The notes under the pieces: model-generated
Told to the model about the DNA's origin: nothing
The model's database searches: none
The model's input: the letters and a program-made list of their open reading frames with translations, nothing else
Made by a program: the position numbers and the translations under genes
Shown here: positions 49,156 to 57,741 of the stretch, piece after piece
Layout: every line of letters starts with the position of its first letter
Numbering within the stretch: position 1 is the first letter of the stretch
Source: Aquisediminimonas profunda
Lineage (GTDB): Bacteria > Pseudomonadota > Alphaproteobacteria > Sphingomonadales > Sphingomonadaceae
Assembly (NCBI RefSeq): GCF_019443285.1
Contig: NZ_CP080327.1
Span: 1,608,001-1,672,000 of the forward strand
DNA: 64,000 bases
Reading direction: 5' to 3'

Positions 49156-52124
49156 AGATCGACTTCATCAAGCGAGAGGAGCGAGGCGTTGCCGCCAGCG
49201 CTTGTCGTATCGGTGCTCGTCACGCGTTCAGCGCAGAAACGGTGCAGGTAGTTGGGGCCTCCCGCCTTGGGACCTGTTCCTGACAGACCCTCGCCGCCAA
49301 AGGGCTGGCTCCCGACAATGGCGCCGATCATCGAGCGGTTGACGTAAAGATTGCCAACGCGCGCCAGGGCTTCGACTGTTTCGGCGTTTCGCGCGATCCT
49401 GCTATGCAGGCCCATTGTCAGGCCAAAACCCTTGGCGTTGATGGCCTCGACAGTTTGTTCGAGTGTCCCCGCTTGCCAGGTCGCCACGTGAAGCAGCGGG
49501 CCGAACCATTCCTCGGTCAGGTCATTGAGCGACGCAAGCCGAATGGCGGTCGGCGGAACGAAATGGCCTGTAGCGGGCGCCGGGATCGTGTGGATCCAGC
49601 TAGCCCTGCGGCTTTCGCGATACTCCATCAGGCGGGCATAGGCTGCTGAATCGATGACCGGGCCGACATCAGTTATCGGATCGGACGATTCGCCGACAAC
49701 AAGGGCATCCATTGCCCCTGCGAGCATCTTGAGTGTTGCGTCCGCAATATCCTCCTGGAGGAGCAAAAGACGCAGAGCGGAACAACGCTGCCCCGCCGAA
49801 CGGAACGCTGAGGTCACGACATCCTGCACAACCTGTTCGGAAAGAGCGGTGGAATCGACGATCATCGCGTTGATTCCGCCCGTTTCCGCGATGAGGGGGA
49901 CGAGCGGCCGGGTGTCATCCGCTAGCAGGGTCCGCGCGATCCGTCGTGCCGTCGCTGTGGACCCGGTGAAGGCTACTCCTGCAATGCGCGGATCCGATAC
50001 AAGTGATGCTCCTACTTCCGGCCCACCCGGCAAAAGGACAAGAGCATTGGCGGGGATGCCAGCCAGATGCGCAAGCGCAACCGCGCGCGCAGCAATCCTT
50101 GGGGTTTGCGGGGCCGGTTTGGCAACGACGCAATTCCCGGAAACCAGGGCGGCTGCGACCTGACCCAGGAAAATCGCGAGCGGGAAATTCCACGGTGCGA
50201 TGCAGGCCCAGACGCCCCGTCCTTCATAACGCAGGACATTGCGTTCACCTGTTGGCCCGGGAAGCGCAATCGGAGCCAGTCCGTCGCGCGCCTGTTGCGC
50301 GTAATAGCGGCAGAAATCGACCGCCTCTCGCACCTCGCCAAGCGCATCGGGAATAGTCTTTTTCCCTTCATGGACGGCAATCGACATCAATTCGATTCGG
50401 TTCGCTTCGAGCAGGTCTGCAAGACGTTCAAGCGCATCTGCTCTCTCGTCCAGCGGAGTTTGCGACCAGGTGGAAAAGGCGGTTGCCGCATTGTCCACCG
50501 CGCCCTTCGCGTCTTCGCGCCTTTGCATGAGGTCAAAATCTTCATTCTCACGCGAAGCCGCAAAGGCACGAAGGGACTGGGCTGTCTCGTCCAGTATCGC
50601 CCGGTCCTGAAGATCGATTCCGCTGCTGTTCCTGCGTTCGCCAAAAAGGTCACAGGGCAGGGGGATGCTTGCATGTCGCGCTCCACCGACGGTTTCGACC
50701 TTCGCGATCGGATCTGCGAGCAAGGATTCCAGATCAAGACTTTCATCGGCAAGCTGATGGACGAAGCTGGAATTCGCGCCGTTTTCCAGCAATCGACGCA
50801 CGAGATAGGCCAACAGGTCGCGATGGCCGCCTACCGGAGCATAGATGCGGCAATGATGGCCCTGCTCATGGACCAGACGTTCGTAAAGTCCCTCACCCAT
50901 GCCGTGGAGGCGTTGGAATTCGAAGTCGCGCGATTCTCCGGCCCATTCGAGGACTGTTGAAACGGACAGGGCGTTATGTGTTGCAAAGGCCGGATAAATA
51001 TTTTTTGCCGCCAGCATGTCTTTCGCGCAGGCGAGCCAGGAAACGTCCGTTGCGGCCTTGCGGGTAAACAGCGGATAATCCGAAAGCCCTGCCTCCTGAC
51101 ATCGCTTGATTTCGCTGTCCCAATACGCCCCTTTGACGAGGCGGGCTGCGATCCGTCTGCCGGTTTCAGCGCCCAAGGCATCGGCCCATTGGACAACGGC
51201 ACTTGCGCGCTTGGCATAGGCCTGGATTGCCATGCCGAACCCGTCCCACCCCTTGAGCGAGGGCAGGCGCGCGACCTTGCCAATAATGTCGAGGCTCATT
51301 TCGAGCCGTTCGGATTCCTCGGCATCGACTGTCAACGCGATGCCCCTCCGAGCGGCAGCCTCGCACAGGGTTTGCAAAAGGTCTGTCAGCATCGGTACGC
51401 ACTTGTCCCAGTGGGCGACTTCATAGCGCGGATGGAGTGCGGACAGTTTGACGGAGATCGAGTGTCCGGCGCCGGTTGCTTCGATTGCGGCAAGGTAGGA
51501 TGCAAAATAGCGCTGGCCGTCTTCATACGTCCGTGCCGCTTCGCCCAGCATGTCAAAGCTTGCAGTGAAGCCCTTGTGTTCCGGTCGGGCCATGCGTTCG
51601 GTTGCTTCCGCTATTGTTCGGCCCATCACGAAGATTTCGCCCATCATCCGCATCGCAGCGCCCACGGCTTGCCGCACGAACGGTTCACCGGCGCGCGCAA
51701 TCAGTCGACGCAGTGTTCCGGCCTCTTCCTTTTCGCTGACGAGCGCGCGGCCGATGACCAATCCCCAGGTTGCCGAATTGACCAAGGCCGATTGCGACCG
51801 TCCGGAATGGGCCCGCCAGTCGGCGTCCCCGAGCTTGTCGGCAATCAGGGCGTCAGCCGTCTCGGGATCCGGAACTCGCAGGAAAGCCTCCGCCAACGAA
51901 AGGAGCGCGACCCCTTCCTGAGTGTTCAGCCGGTATTCGTGGAGGAACTGGTTGACCCAGCCCGTGCCTTGGGCTGCCCGCAGGTCAGTGATCAGGTCCG
52001 CGGCGCGATTGACGATCCTGGACCGCTCGTCCGGCGCAGAGCGCGCCCGGGCGAGCAGCGGCCGCAACACTTCGGGTTCTGGCGCGCGATAGAGTTGACG
52101 CATGAGTGACGTTGCGGAATCCAT
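49152..52124 (-). CDS. putA: Bifunctional proline dehydrogenase / glutamate semialdehyde dehydrogenase PutA
   Basis: A 990-residue PutA that oxidises proline to glutamate in two coupled steps. The PRODH barrel includes MSLDIIGKVARLPSLKGWDG and VKGAYWDSEIKRCQEAGLSDYPLFTRK. The aldehyde dehydrogenase half has IAPWNFPLAIFLGQVAAAL, the GSTATARRIA loop, the catalytic cysteine in SAGQRCSALRLL and the ending GSQPFGGEGLSGTGPKAGG. The protein starts at the alpha domain (MDSATSLMRQLYRAPEPEVL), so it has no N-terminal ribbon-helix-helix: it is the enzyme-only form and cannot repress its own gene as E. coli PutA does. The ATG at 52124 is preferred over an upstream start. Confidence 0.95.
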   Translation of the reverse strand: MDSATSLMRQLYRAPEPEVLRPLLARARSAPDERSRIVNRAADLITDLRAAQGTGWVNQFLHEYRLNTQEGVALLSLAEAFLRVPDPETADALIADKLGDADWRAHSGRSQSALVNSATWGLVIGRALVSEKEEAGTLRRLIARAGEPFVRQAVGAAMRMMGEIFVMGRTIAEATERMARPEHKGFTASFDMLGEAARTYEDGQRYFASYLAAIEATGAGHSISVKLSALHPRYEVAHWDKCVPMLTDLLQTLCEAAARRGIALTVDAEESERLEMSLDIIGKVARLPSLKGWDGFGMAIQAYAKRASAVVQWADALGAETGRRIAARLVKGAYWDSEIKRCQEAGLSDYPLFTRKAATDVSWLACAKDMLAAKNIYPAFATHNALSVSTVLEWAGESRDFEFQRLHGMGEGLYERLVHEQGHHCRIYAPVGGHRDLLAYLVRRLLENGANSSFVHQLADESLDLESLLADPIAKVETVGGARHASIPLPCDLFGERRNSSGIDLQDRAILDETAQSLRAFAASRENEDFDLMQRREDAKGAVDNAATAFSTWSQTPLDERADALERLADLLEANRIELMSIAVHEGKKTIPDALGEVREAVDFCRYYAQQARDGLAPIALPGPTGERNVLRYEGRGVWACIAPWNFPLAIFLGQVAAALVSGNCVVAKPAPQTPRIAARAVALAHLAGIPANALVLLPGGPEVGASLVSDPRIAGVAFTGSTATARRIARTLLADDTRPLVPLIAETGGINAMIVDSTALSEQVVQDVVTSAFRSAGQRCSALRLLLLQEDIADATLKMLAGAMDALVVGESSDPITDVGPVIDSAAYARLMEYRESRRASWIHTIPAPATGHFVPPTAIRLASLNDLTEEWFGPLLHVATWQAGTLEQTVEAINAKGFGLTMGLHSRIARNAETVEALARVGNLYVNRSMIGAIVGSQPFGGEGLSGTGPKAGGPNYLHRFCAERVTSTDTTSAGGNASLLSLDEVDL

Positions 52125-52219
52125 GACCTTTGACTCTTGCCTAGCTGGGGCCTTATTTCGGCGGCGTGATTTCGGGCTGCTTGTAATAATGTTGCGCGGC
52201 CAAAGCGAGAGGAAAGCCA

Positions 52220-52678
52220 ATGGGTATTGTGACCAAGGAAGAATTGCTGGCAAAGGTCGGCACAGTGATCGGCGTCTCCGATTGGATGACCGTTGATCAG
52301 GAAACCATCAACAAGTTCGCCGATGCGACGGGCGACCATCAGTTCATTCACGTGAACCCCGAAATGGCAAAGATGACTCCGTTTGGCACCACGATCGCAC
52401 ACGGATTCCTGACGCTTTCGCTCATGCCGGCCCTTTCGGCCAAGGCGGACCTGCCACGTCTCGACGGGATCAAGATGGGCGTCAACTATGGGTGCGACAA
52501 GCTGCGCTTTCTTGCACCTGTCAAATCCGGAAAGCGCGTTCGCGCCCATTTCAAGCTCGTGTCTCTTGAGGAAAAGCGCCCCGGCCAGTGGCAGCAGCTT
52601 CAGGAAGTGACCGTCGAGATCGAAGGCGAGGACAAGCCCGCCCTGATCGCCGAATGGATCAGCCAGTTTTTCGTATAA
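52220..52678 (+). CDS. MaoC-family enoyl-CoA hydratase/dehydratase (NodN-like)
   Basis: A 152-residue hot-dog protein. The hydratase motif ADATGDHQFIHVNPEMAKMTPFGTTIAHGFLTLSL holds the catalytic Asp (ATGDHQ) and His (QFIHVN). The C-terminal strand VTVEIEGEDKPALIAEW is normal for the NodN-like group. It likely hydrates 2-enoyl-CoA. AGGAAA lies just before the ATG. It is followed 24 bases later by a thiolase and then a CMD-like gene, giving a small plus-strand acyl-CoA operon. Confidence 0.92.
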   Translation: MGIVTKEELLAKVGTVIGVSDWMTVDQETINKFADATGDHQFIHVNPEMAKMTPFGTTIAHGFLTLSLMPALSAKADLPRLDGIKMGVNYGCDKLRFLAPVKSGKRVRAHFKLVSLEEKRPGQWQQLQEVTVEIEGEDKPALIAEWISQFFV

Positions 52679-52702
52679 CCCCCGATTTTCAAGGATATTC
52701 CC

Positions 52703-53878
52703 ATGCGTGATGCAGTCATCGTTTCCGTCGCCCGCACGCCGATTGGCAAGGCCTATCGCGGCGCGTTCAACGCGACGCCCGGCGCAACATTAGGGTCTTT
52801 TTCGGTCAAGGCCGCAGTCGAGCGTGCCGGGATCGATCCGGCAGAAGTCGATGACTGCATCTGGGGCTCCGCGCTTCAGCAGGGCACCCAGGGCGGCAAT
52901 ATCGCGCGGCAGGTTGCTCTTCGCGCAGGACTGCCGATTTCGGTGCCTGGCATGAGCATGGATCGCCAGTGTTCATCCGGCCTCATGACGATTGCCACGG
53001 CCGCAAAGCAGGTCATTGTCGACCGGATGGAGGTTGTCGTCGCAGGCGGACAGGAATCGATCTCGCTCGTCCAGACGAAGGAAATGCGGGTCGGTCGGGA
53101 CGATGCTCTCGTGGCCATGCACCCCGACATTTACATGCCGATGCTCCAGACGGCGGAAATCGTGGCTTCGCGATACAGTGTGAGTCGCGATGACCAGGAC
53201 GAATATTCGCTTCAATCCCAGCAGCGCACGGCGGCGGCACAGGCTGCGGGGAAGTTCGATGATGAAATCATTCCTGTCTCGACCAAGATGGGTGTTGCAA
53301 ACAAGGAAACCGGGGAAGTCACCTTCCACGATGTGACGATCTCTAAGGACGAAGGCAATCGGCCGGAAACGACACTCGAAGGTCTGAAGAGCCTGAAGCC
53401 GGTGATTGACGGTGGCGTAATTACCGCAGGCAATGCCAGCCAGCTTTCCGATGGTTCTGCAGCTGTGGTGGTTATGGAAGCAGCCGAGGCAGCACGGCGC
53501 GGCCTGACGCCGCTGGGCCGCTATGTGGGCATGGCAGCGGCAGGTACCGAGCCCGATGAGATGGGCATTGGCCCGGTTTACGCGATCCCCAAGCTTCTGG
53601 GACGCTTCGGCCTCAAGATTGACGATATCGGCTTGTGGGAACTGAACGAGGCCTTTGCCGTGCAGGTGCTTTACTGCCGCGACAAGCTCGGCATTCCCAA
53701 TGACCTGTTGAACGTCAACGGTGGTTCGATCTCGATTGGCCACCCCTATGGCATGACGGGTGCCCGCTGCACGGGGCATGCGTTGATCGAAGGCAAGCGC
53801 CGCGGTGCCAAATATGTCGTTGTGACAATGTGTGTCGGCGGCGGCATGGGCGCGGCCGGACTGTTCGAGATTCTTTGA
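52703..53878 (+). CDS. Acetyl-CoA acyltransferase (thiolase)
   Basis: A 391-residue thiolase. The nucleophile is C90 in [14 protein letters not shown]. Further signatures are [32 protein letters not shown] and the C-terminal [16 protein letters not shown] with the second cysteine. It differs from the thiolase at 37635 by a CSSG rather than a CGSS active site, so the two are not recent duplicates. Together with the upstream MaoC hydratase it may work in degradation of a fatty or alicyclic acid. Confidence 0.94.
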   Translation: MRDAVIVSVARTPIGKAYRGAFNATPGATLGSFSVKAAVERAGIDPAEVDDCIWGSALQQGTQGGNIARQVALRAGLPISVPGMSMDRQCSSGLMTIATAAKQVIVDRMEVVVAGGQESISLVQTKEMRVGRDDALVAMHPDIYMPMLQTAEIVASRYSVSRDDQDEYSLQSQQRTAAAQAAGKFDDEIIPVSTKMGVANKETGEVTFHDVTISKDEGNRPETTLEGLKSLKPVIDGGVITAGNASQLSDGSAAVVVMEAAEAARRGLTPLGRYVGMAAAGTEPDEMGIGPVYAIPKLLGRFGLKIDDIGLWELNEAFAVQVLYCRDKLGIPNDLLNVNGGSISIGHPYGMTGARCTGHALIEGKRRGAKYVVVTMCVGGGMGAAGLFEIL

Positions 53879-53879
53879 C

Positions 53880-54476
53880 ATGCGTTTGCGGGCACCGCGC
53901 ATCGCGCCGGTCGATCTCGACAAGCTCGATGGCGACCAGCGCGAGGCGCTCTCGCCCTTTCTGGCGCCCGGACGGTCGGCGACGCGTTCGGAAGGGCAAG
54001 TGCTCAATATTTTTCGCACGCTCGTGCACGCGCCCAAGGCATTGACGGCATTTCTGGCGTGGGGCAGCTACATCCTGTCGAAGCGTAACGCCTTGCATGA
54101 ACGTGACCGCGAACTGGTCATCCTGCGCACCGGATACAATTGCAAATCGGGTTACGAATTTACCCAACATCACCGGATCGGGCTCGATTGCGGTCTGAGC
54201 GAGGCCGAGATCGAGGCAATCAAGACGGGCCCCGATGCCGCAATCTGGGGCGCACATGATCGGGCACTGCTGCGCGCGACAGACGATTTAACCAGCGATT
54301 TTTTCGTGAGCGAGTCCAGCTGGGCTGCGCTCGACTTCCTTACCGAGAAGCAGAAGATGGATCTGGTCATGACGGTAGGGCAATACACTCAGGTTTCGAT
54401 GATGCTGAACAGCTTTGGGGTGCAGCTGGATGATGGTCAGTTGCTCGACCCGCAATTGGACGGGCGGCCAGCCTAA
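53880..54476 (+). CDS. Carboxymuconolactone-decarboxylase-family protein
   Basis: A 199-residue AhpD-like helical protein. RNALHERDRELVILRTGYNCKSGYEFTQHHRIGLDCGLSEAEIEAI (positions about 84-129) matches the CMD core. Only one cysteine of the AhpD CxxC is present (CKSGYEFTQHH), so a peroxidase role is unlikely. Such CKxGYEW-type proteins are often found with acyl-CoA and aromatic degradation genes. It starts one base after the thiolase stop and ends in a 4-nt overlap with soxR. Confidence 0.88.
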   Translation: MRLRAPRIAPVDLDKLDGDQREALSPFLAPGRSATRSEGQVLNIFRTLVHAPKALTAFLAWGSYILSKRNALHERDRELVILRTGYNCKSGYEFTQHHRIGLDCGLSEAEIEAIKTGPDAAIWGAHDRALLRATDDLTSDFFVSESSWAALDFLTEKQKMDLVMTVGQYTQVSMMLNSFGVQLDDGQLLDPQLDGRPA

Positions 54477-54940
54477 CCCGCCAAAACGTCCGCCGCCCTG
54501 TCTCCGATCACATAACGTGGCCCGGCCCCACGCGAAGCTGCGCGGTCCTGCGGGTTGTAAAGCGCACATTTCCTGAGCGACAGACAGCCGCAGCCTATGC
54601 AGCTGTCGAGCAGGTCGCGTGTTCGGGTGAGCGAGGCGATCCGCGTATCGAGCAGCGCGCGCATATGCCCGCTCATCCGCTTCCAGTCGGCGGCATTGGG
54701 CGTACGGCCGTTCGGGAGTTTGGCCAGCTCGGCGCGGATTTCCTCAATCGTCAGCCCCAGCTGCTGCGCGATCAGGATGAACGACACGCGGCGGATGTCC
54801 GAACGCAGAAAGCGCCTTTGTCCTCCGCTGTTGCGGAATGGCTCGATCAACCCCTTCGCTTCATAGAAGCGGATCGCCGAAACCGAAACGCCCACGCGTG
54901 CCGCGAGATTTCCGATCGAAATTACATCGCTTGCCTGCAT
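54473..54940 (-). CDS. soxR: Redox-sensitive transcriptional activator SoxR
   Basis: A 155-residue MerR-family regulator. The HTH is ISIGNLAARVGVSVSAIRFYEAKGLIEP, followed by a dimerisation helix and the 2Fe-2S loop CIGCGCLSLRKC (C114, C117, C119, C125; the CX2CXCX5C spacing). In enterics, oxidised SoxR turns on soxS; outside them it directly activates a few genes, often for redox-cycling drug handling. The ATG at 54940 opens the conserved region. A CTCAAC-TTAG-GTTGAG dyad lies between soxR and the divergent VOC gene. Confidence 0.96.
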   Translation of the reverse strand: MQASDVISIGNLAARVGVSVSAIRFYEAKGLIEPFRNSGGQRRFLRSDIRRVSFILIAQQLGLTIEEIRAELAKLPNGRTPNAADWKRMSGHMRALLDTRIASLTRTRDLLDSCIGCGCLSLRKCALYNPQDRAASRGAGPRYVIGDRAADVLAG

Positions 54941-54968
54941 TACATGCCCCAACAACAAATGTCTTGAC

Positions 54969-54984
54969 CTCAACTTAGGTTGAG
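54969..54984 (+). promoter_or_regulatory. SoxR box in the soxR-VOC intergenic region
   Basis: CTCAAC-TTAG-GTTGAG, six perfect pairs, close to the SoxR consensus CCTCAAG-ttaa-CTTGAGG. TTGACC begins at 54964 and may form the -35 of a MerR-type promoter driving the VOC gene. Confidence 0.8.
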
Positions 54985-55029
54985 ATTGCATGAGGTTTGC
55001 GTCAACCCCGAATCACTTGTGAGGACTAT

Positions 55030-55410
55030 ATGGCGCACGCGATGATTGAACATGTGAACCTGACCGTCAGCGACCCCGAACGCGCAGCCAGGCTGATGAT
55101 AAAACTCTTTGGCTGGTATGAGCGCTGGCGCGGCCCGGCGCGTGATGGCGGCTTTACAATTCATGTCGGCAACGATGTTAGCTACGTCGCGCTTTATACC
55201 GGGCCGGACGGGAAACACGCCGACGCGCATTTTGAGAAGGGCGAGCCGCTCAACCATGTCGGCGTGCAGGTAGATGATCTCGACGCGATAGAGGACAAGG
55301 TGATTGCCGAAGGGCTGATTCCCTTTTCACACGGCGATTATGAGCCCGGGCGGCGCTTCTATTTCTTCGATCCCGATGGCATCGAATATGAGGTGGTCAG
55401 CTATAACTGA
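55030..55410 (+). CDS. VOC-family (glyoxalase/bleomycin-resistance fold) protein
   Basis: A 126-residue metalloprotein-fold protein with two beta-alpha-beta-beta-beta modules. Candidate metal ligands are H8 (MIEHVNLTVSD), H76 (LNHVGVQVDD) and E119 (DPDGIEYEVVSY). The family includes glyoxalase I, dioxygenases and drug-binding proteins. GAGG five bases before the ATG at 55030 supports the start. Position across a SoxR box suggests it is a SoxR target that deals with a redox-active toxin or reactive carbonyl. It overlaps the convergent dgcA gene by 14 bases. Confidence 0.88.
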   Translation: MAHAMIEHVNLTVSDPERAARLMIKLFGWYERWRGPARDGGFTIHVGNDVSYVALYTGPDGKHADAHFEKGEPLNHVGVQVDDLDAIEDKVIAEGLIPFSHGDYEPGRRFYFFDPDGIEYEVVSYN

Positions 55411-56353
55411 GCAACCCGCCCGTCAGGATGAGCGGGCGGTCACGATCCTTGGCCAGCAGCAGCGCACCGTCGAGATCGACCCAGTCTGCGACTTGCGCTA
55501 CAAGGAATGCCGGCGCGATGCCGAGACTTGTGGCGAGCATGCAGCCGACCATGACCTTGAAGCCGAGCGCTTGAGCTTCGGCCCTCAGGGCCAGGGCTTC
55601 GGTCAGCCCGCCGGCCTTGTCGAGCTTGATGTTGATTGCCTGATAGCGTCCGTGGCATCGCGCAAGATCGGATCGGTCGTGCAGGCTTTCATCGGCGCCG
55701 AGCGGGATAGGCGAGACAATCCCGTCGAGCCGATGGTCTTCGCCTCGTCGCACGGGCTGTTCGATGAGTTCCACGCCAAAGTGGACGAGCGCAGTGGCTT
55801 CGGCCGCAATGTCTCGATTCGTCCAGGATTCATTCGCGTCGACAATCAACCGGGCGTCGGGAGCTCCGCGACGGACGGCTTCGACGCGAGCAATGTCGTC
55901 CTCACCGGCGAGCTTGATCTTGATGAGCGAAGTGCGCCGGGAAAGCTCTCTCGCCGCGGCTTCCATCCGTTCGGGACGGTCCAGAGAGACGGTCATGGCC
56001 GTCACCAACGGGCGAGGCCGAGCAAACCCGGCCAATTGCCAAAGCGGCACGCCGGCGCGCTTCGCGCCCAGGTCCCAAAGCGCGCAATCGACGGCGTTCC
56101 GGGCAGCACCCGGCGGCAGGATCTGCTGCAAGCTGGCACGATTTATACCCGGCGGCAGGGCATTGATCTGTGCAATACATCCTTCGGCTGTCTCGCCATT
56201 GTAATAGATGGGCGTGCCTTCGCCGCGACCGGAATGCTTGCCATCCTGGGCCTGGACCATAACTACATCAACAAGAGTCTTGGCGCCGCGCGCGATAACA
56301 AACGCTCCGGCAACCGGCCAGCGTTCAATAGTTGCCGTGATTTTCAGATTCAG
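55397..56353 (-). CDS. dgcA: Dipeptide/N-acetyl-D-Glu epimerase (enolase superfamily), CTG start
   Basis: A 318-residue muconate-lactonising-enzyme-type protein matching DgcA/dipeptide epimerases. The capping start ITATIERWPVAGAFVIARGA is followed by catalytic lysines in SLIKIKLAG, metal ligands in DANESW, ELIEQPV and GADESLH, and the second lysine region INIKLDKAGG. The family homology reaches 31 codons upstream of the first ATG (56260). In that stretch there is no ATG, GTG or TTG; the likely start is CTG at 56353, whose bases overlap the previous stop as CTGA. The enzyme epimerises L-Ala-D/L-Glu or racemises N-acetyl-glutamate in peptidoglycan recycling or D-amino-acid use. Confidence 0.88.
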   Translation of the reverse strand: MNLKITATIERWPVAGAFVIARGAKTLVDVVMVQAQDGKHSGRGEGTPIYYNGETAEGCIAQINALPPGINRASLQQILPPGAARNAVDCALWDLGAKRAGVPLWQLAGFARPRPLVTAMTVSLDRPERMEAAARELSRRTSLIKIKLAGEDDIARVEAVRRGAPDARLIVDANESWTNRDIAAEATALVHFGVELIEQPVRRGEDHRLDGIVSPIPLGADESLHDRSDLARCHGRYQAINIKLDKAGGLTEALALRAEAQALGFKVMVGCMLATSLGIAPAFLVAQVADWVDLDGALLLAKDRDRPLILTGGLLSYS

Positions 56354-56706
56354 GGGACTTCCGGTTCAGGCGTCTTTTCAGAATAGGATTCCTGGAGCTG
56401 CTTCATGAAGCAGCCGGTCCATCCACCAGCACCCACAGTCGAGCAGCTGTCCGTTCCGGTCTTTCCCTCACCCATAGTCCTCTGGGAACGAATGGCCCAG
56501 CTCGTATTCTCGGGCGATTCCTTCCGCAGGCCTTCACGGAAGGGCTTTGGAATTCTGAAACGCTCGGTTTCCGGCGCCACGACGCAGATGGTGTCCGAAG
56601 GACATTTGTCATCCCCGAAGATCGTGAGTGTGCGTTGCTGGGCCGCCGCAGGCGACGCAGCAGCCAGCGGAACGAGTGAGAGGGCAAAGGCAAGAACGAG
56701 TTTCAT
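56350..56706 (-). CDS. Small exported four-cysteine protein of unknown function
   Basis: A 118-residue protein with a signal peptide (MKLVLAFALSLVPLAAASPAAA). The mature part has TLTIFGDDKCPSDTICVVAP and ERFRIPKPFR, then SCSTVGAGGWTGCF. The four cysteines are C35, C41, C88 and C99, which suggests two disulfides in the periplasm. I recall such proteins as conserved hypotheticals in sphingomonads. GGAGGA precedes the ATG at 56706. It lies 47 bases after coq7 and overlaps dgcA by CTGA, so it belongs to the ctpA-dsbB-coq7 unit. Confidence 0.78.
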   Translation of the reverse strand: MKLVLAFALSLVPLAAASPAAAQQRTLTIFGDDKCPSDTICVVAPETERFRIPKPFREGLRKESPENTSWAIRSQRTMGEGKTGTDSCSTVGAGGWTGCFMKQLQESYSEKTPEPEVP

Positions 56707-56753
56707 AGTGTTGCAATCCTCCGCCTTTTTCGATGAACGCACAATGACCAAAA

Positions 56754-57269
56754 TCAAATTCTCTTGGAAAGCTGGATCGCCATTTTGCACCCCAACCTGA
56801 TCGTGGCACTCAGAAGCGGATAGGCAGGGGCTCTTTCCGCTCCTTCCGCAAGCGCCGTTGCCTTGTGTTCGACTTCTTCGGAGCGAAAATCGGCAATGGC
56901 CTCACTCAATTCGGCGTCGTCCGATCCAAGTGCTTCGAGCTGTTCGCCATAATGCTGGTCGATCTCGGTCTCGATCGCTGCAGTGCAGGCCATGGCCGCT
57001 TCGGGACCGATTGCGGCCGTGACGGCGCCCAATGCGAATCCCGCCACATGCCAGAACGGCTGGAGCAGGGTCGGGCGAACGCCGCGTTCTGCCATCATTG
57101 CATTGAACCGGTCGAGGTGCCGCTGTTCCTGCGCGGCCATATGGCGAATCGACCGGGATGCCGAATGCCGGTTGCCCAGCACCGCGAGTTGGCCGGCATA
57201 GATACGCGCCGCGCCATATTCTCCTGCCTGATCGACGCGGATCATTGAATGCCGGTCATCTTGCATCAT
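56754..57269 (-). CDS. coq7: Demethoxyubiquinone hydroxylase (COQ7 type)
   Basis: A 171-residue membrane-associated di-iron enzyme for the penultimate hydroxylation in ubiquinone synthesis. Iron ligands are placed as in COQ7: E17 (DQAGEYGA), E48 and H51 (AQEQRHLDRF), E100 (TAAIETEIDQHY), and E132/H135 (SEEVEHKATA). The N-terminal part of the longer frame lies in dsbB and is not conserved. The ATG at 57269 overlaps the dsbB stop (ATGA). Ubiquinone is the electron acceptor of DsbB, encoded just upstream. Confidence 0.95.
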   Translation of the reverse strand: MMQDDRHSMIRVDQAGEYGAARIYAGQLAVLGNRHSASRSIRHMAAQEQRHLDRFNAMMAERGVRPTLLQPFWHVAGFALGAVTAAIGPEAAMACTAAIETEIDQHYGEQLEALGSDDAELSEAIADFRSEEVEHKATALAEGAERAPAYPLLSATIRLGCKMAIQLSKRI

Positions 57270-57739
57270 GACTTGTTCCTTGCAGCCATCCAGAGGACCA
57301 GTAAGCCGCCGCCAAGCGAAAAGATGGCGTTGAAGCCGGCAAGCGAAATGGGACCAAGTGTCCATTGCGGCTGATTGCAGCTGACAAGCGGGGCCGCCAT
57401 GATGTCCGCCATGATGTTTCCGCCCGAGGTGCCCGGCGCGCGCGTACAGGCCGTGATGCCGTCCCACCATTTATATTCGACGCCGGCGTGGAAGACCCCG
57501 ACGAGTCCGCTCGCCATGATCGCGAGACCGGCCAGCACAACGAACAGGCGCCGAACGCCCGGATCGCGGCTGAACAGCGCAAGCAGCGCAAATGCGAGAG
57601 CGGCTTCGTGCGGCCAGCGCTGCCAATAGCACATCTCGCAGGGGAACAGCCCGCCGATATACTGCGATCCCAATGCCCCACCCAGCAAGGCAGCGGGAAT
57701 GAGAAGCGCCAGCCAGGAAGCCCTGCGCACGGGTGTCAT
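57266..57739 (-). CDS. dsbB: Disulfide bond formation protein DsbB
   Basis: A 157-residue four-helix membrane protein that reoxidises periplasmic DsbA using quinone. The first cysteine pair is C34/C37 (FPCEMCYWQRW) and the second is C98 and C121 in the other periplasmic loop (ITACTRAPG ... LVSCNQPQW). The ATG at 57739 has GGGAAG upstream; a TTG two codons earlier is possible. It lies two bases after the ctpA stop and overlaps coq7. Confidence 0.95.
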   Translation of the reverse strand: MTPVRRASWLALLIPAALLGGALGSQYIGGLFPCEMCYWQRWPHEAALAFALLALFSRDPGVRRLFVVLAGLAIMASGLVGVFHAGVEYKWWDGITACTRAPGTSGGNIMADIMAAPLVSCNQPQWTLGPISLAGFNAIFSLGGGLLVLWMAARNKS

Positions 57740-57741
57740 GT

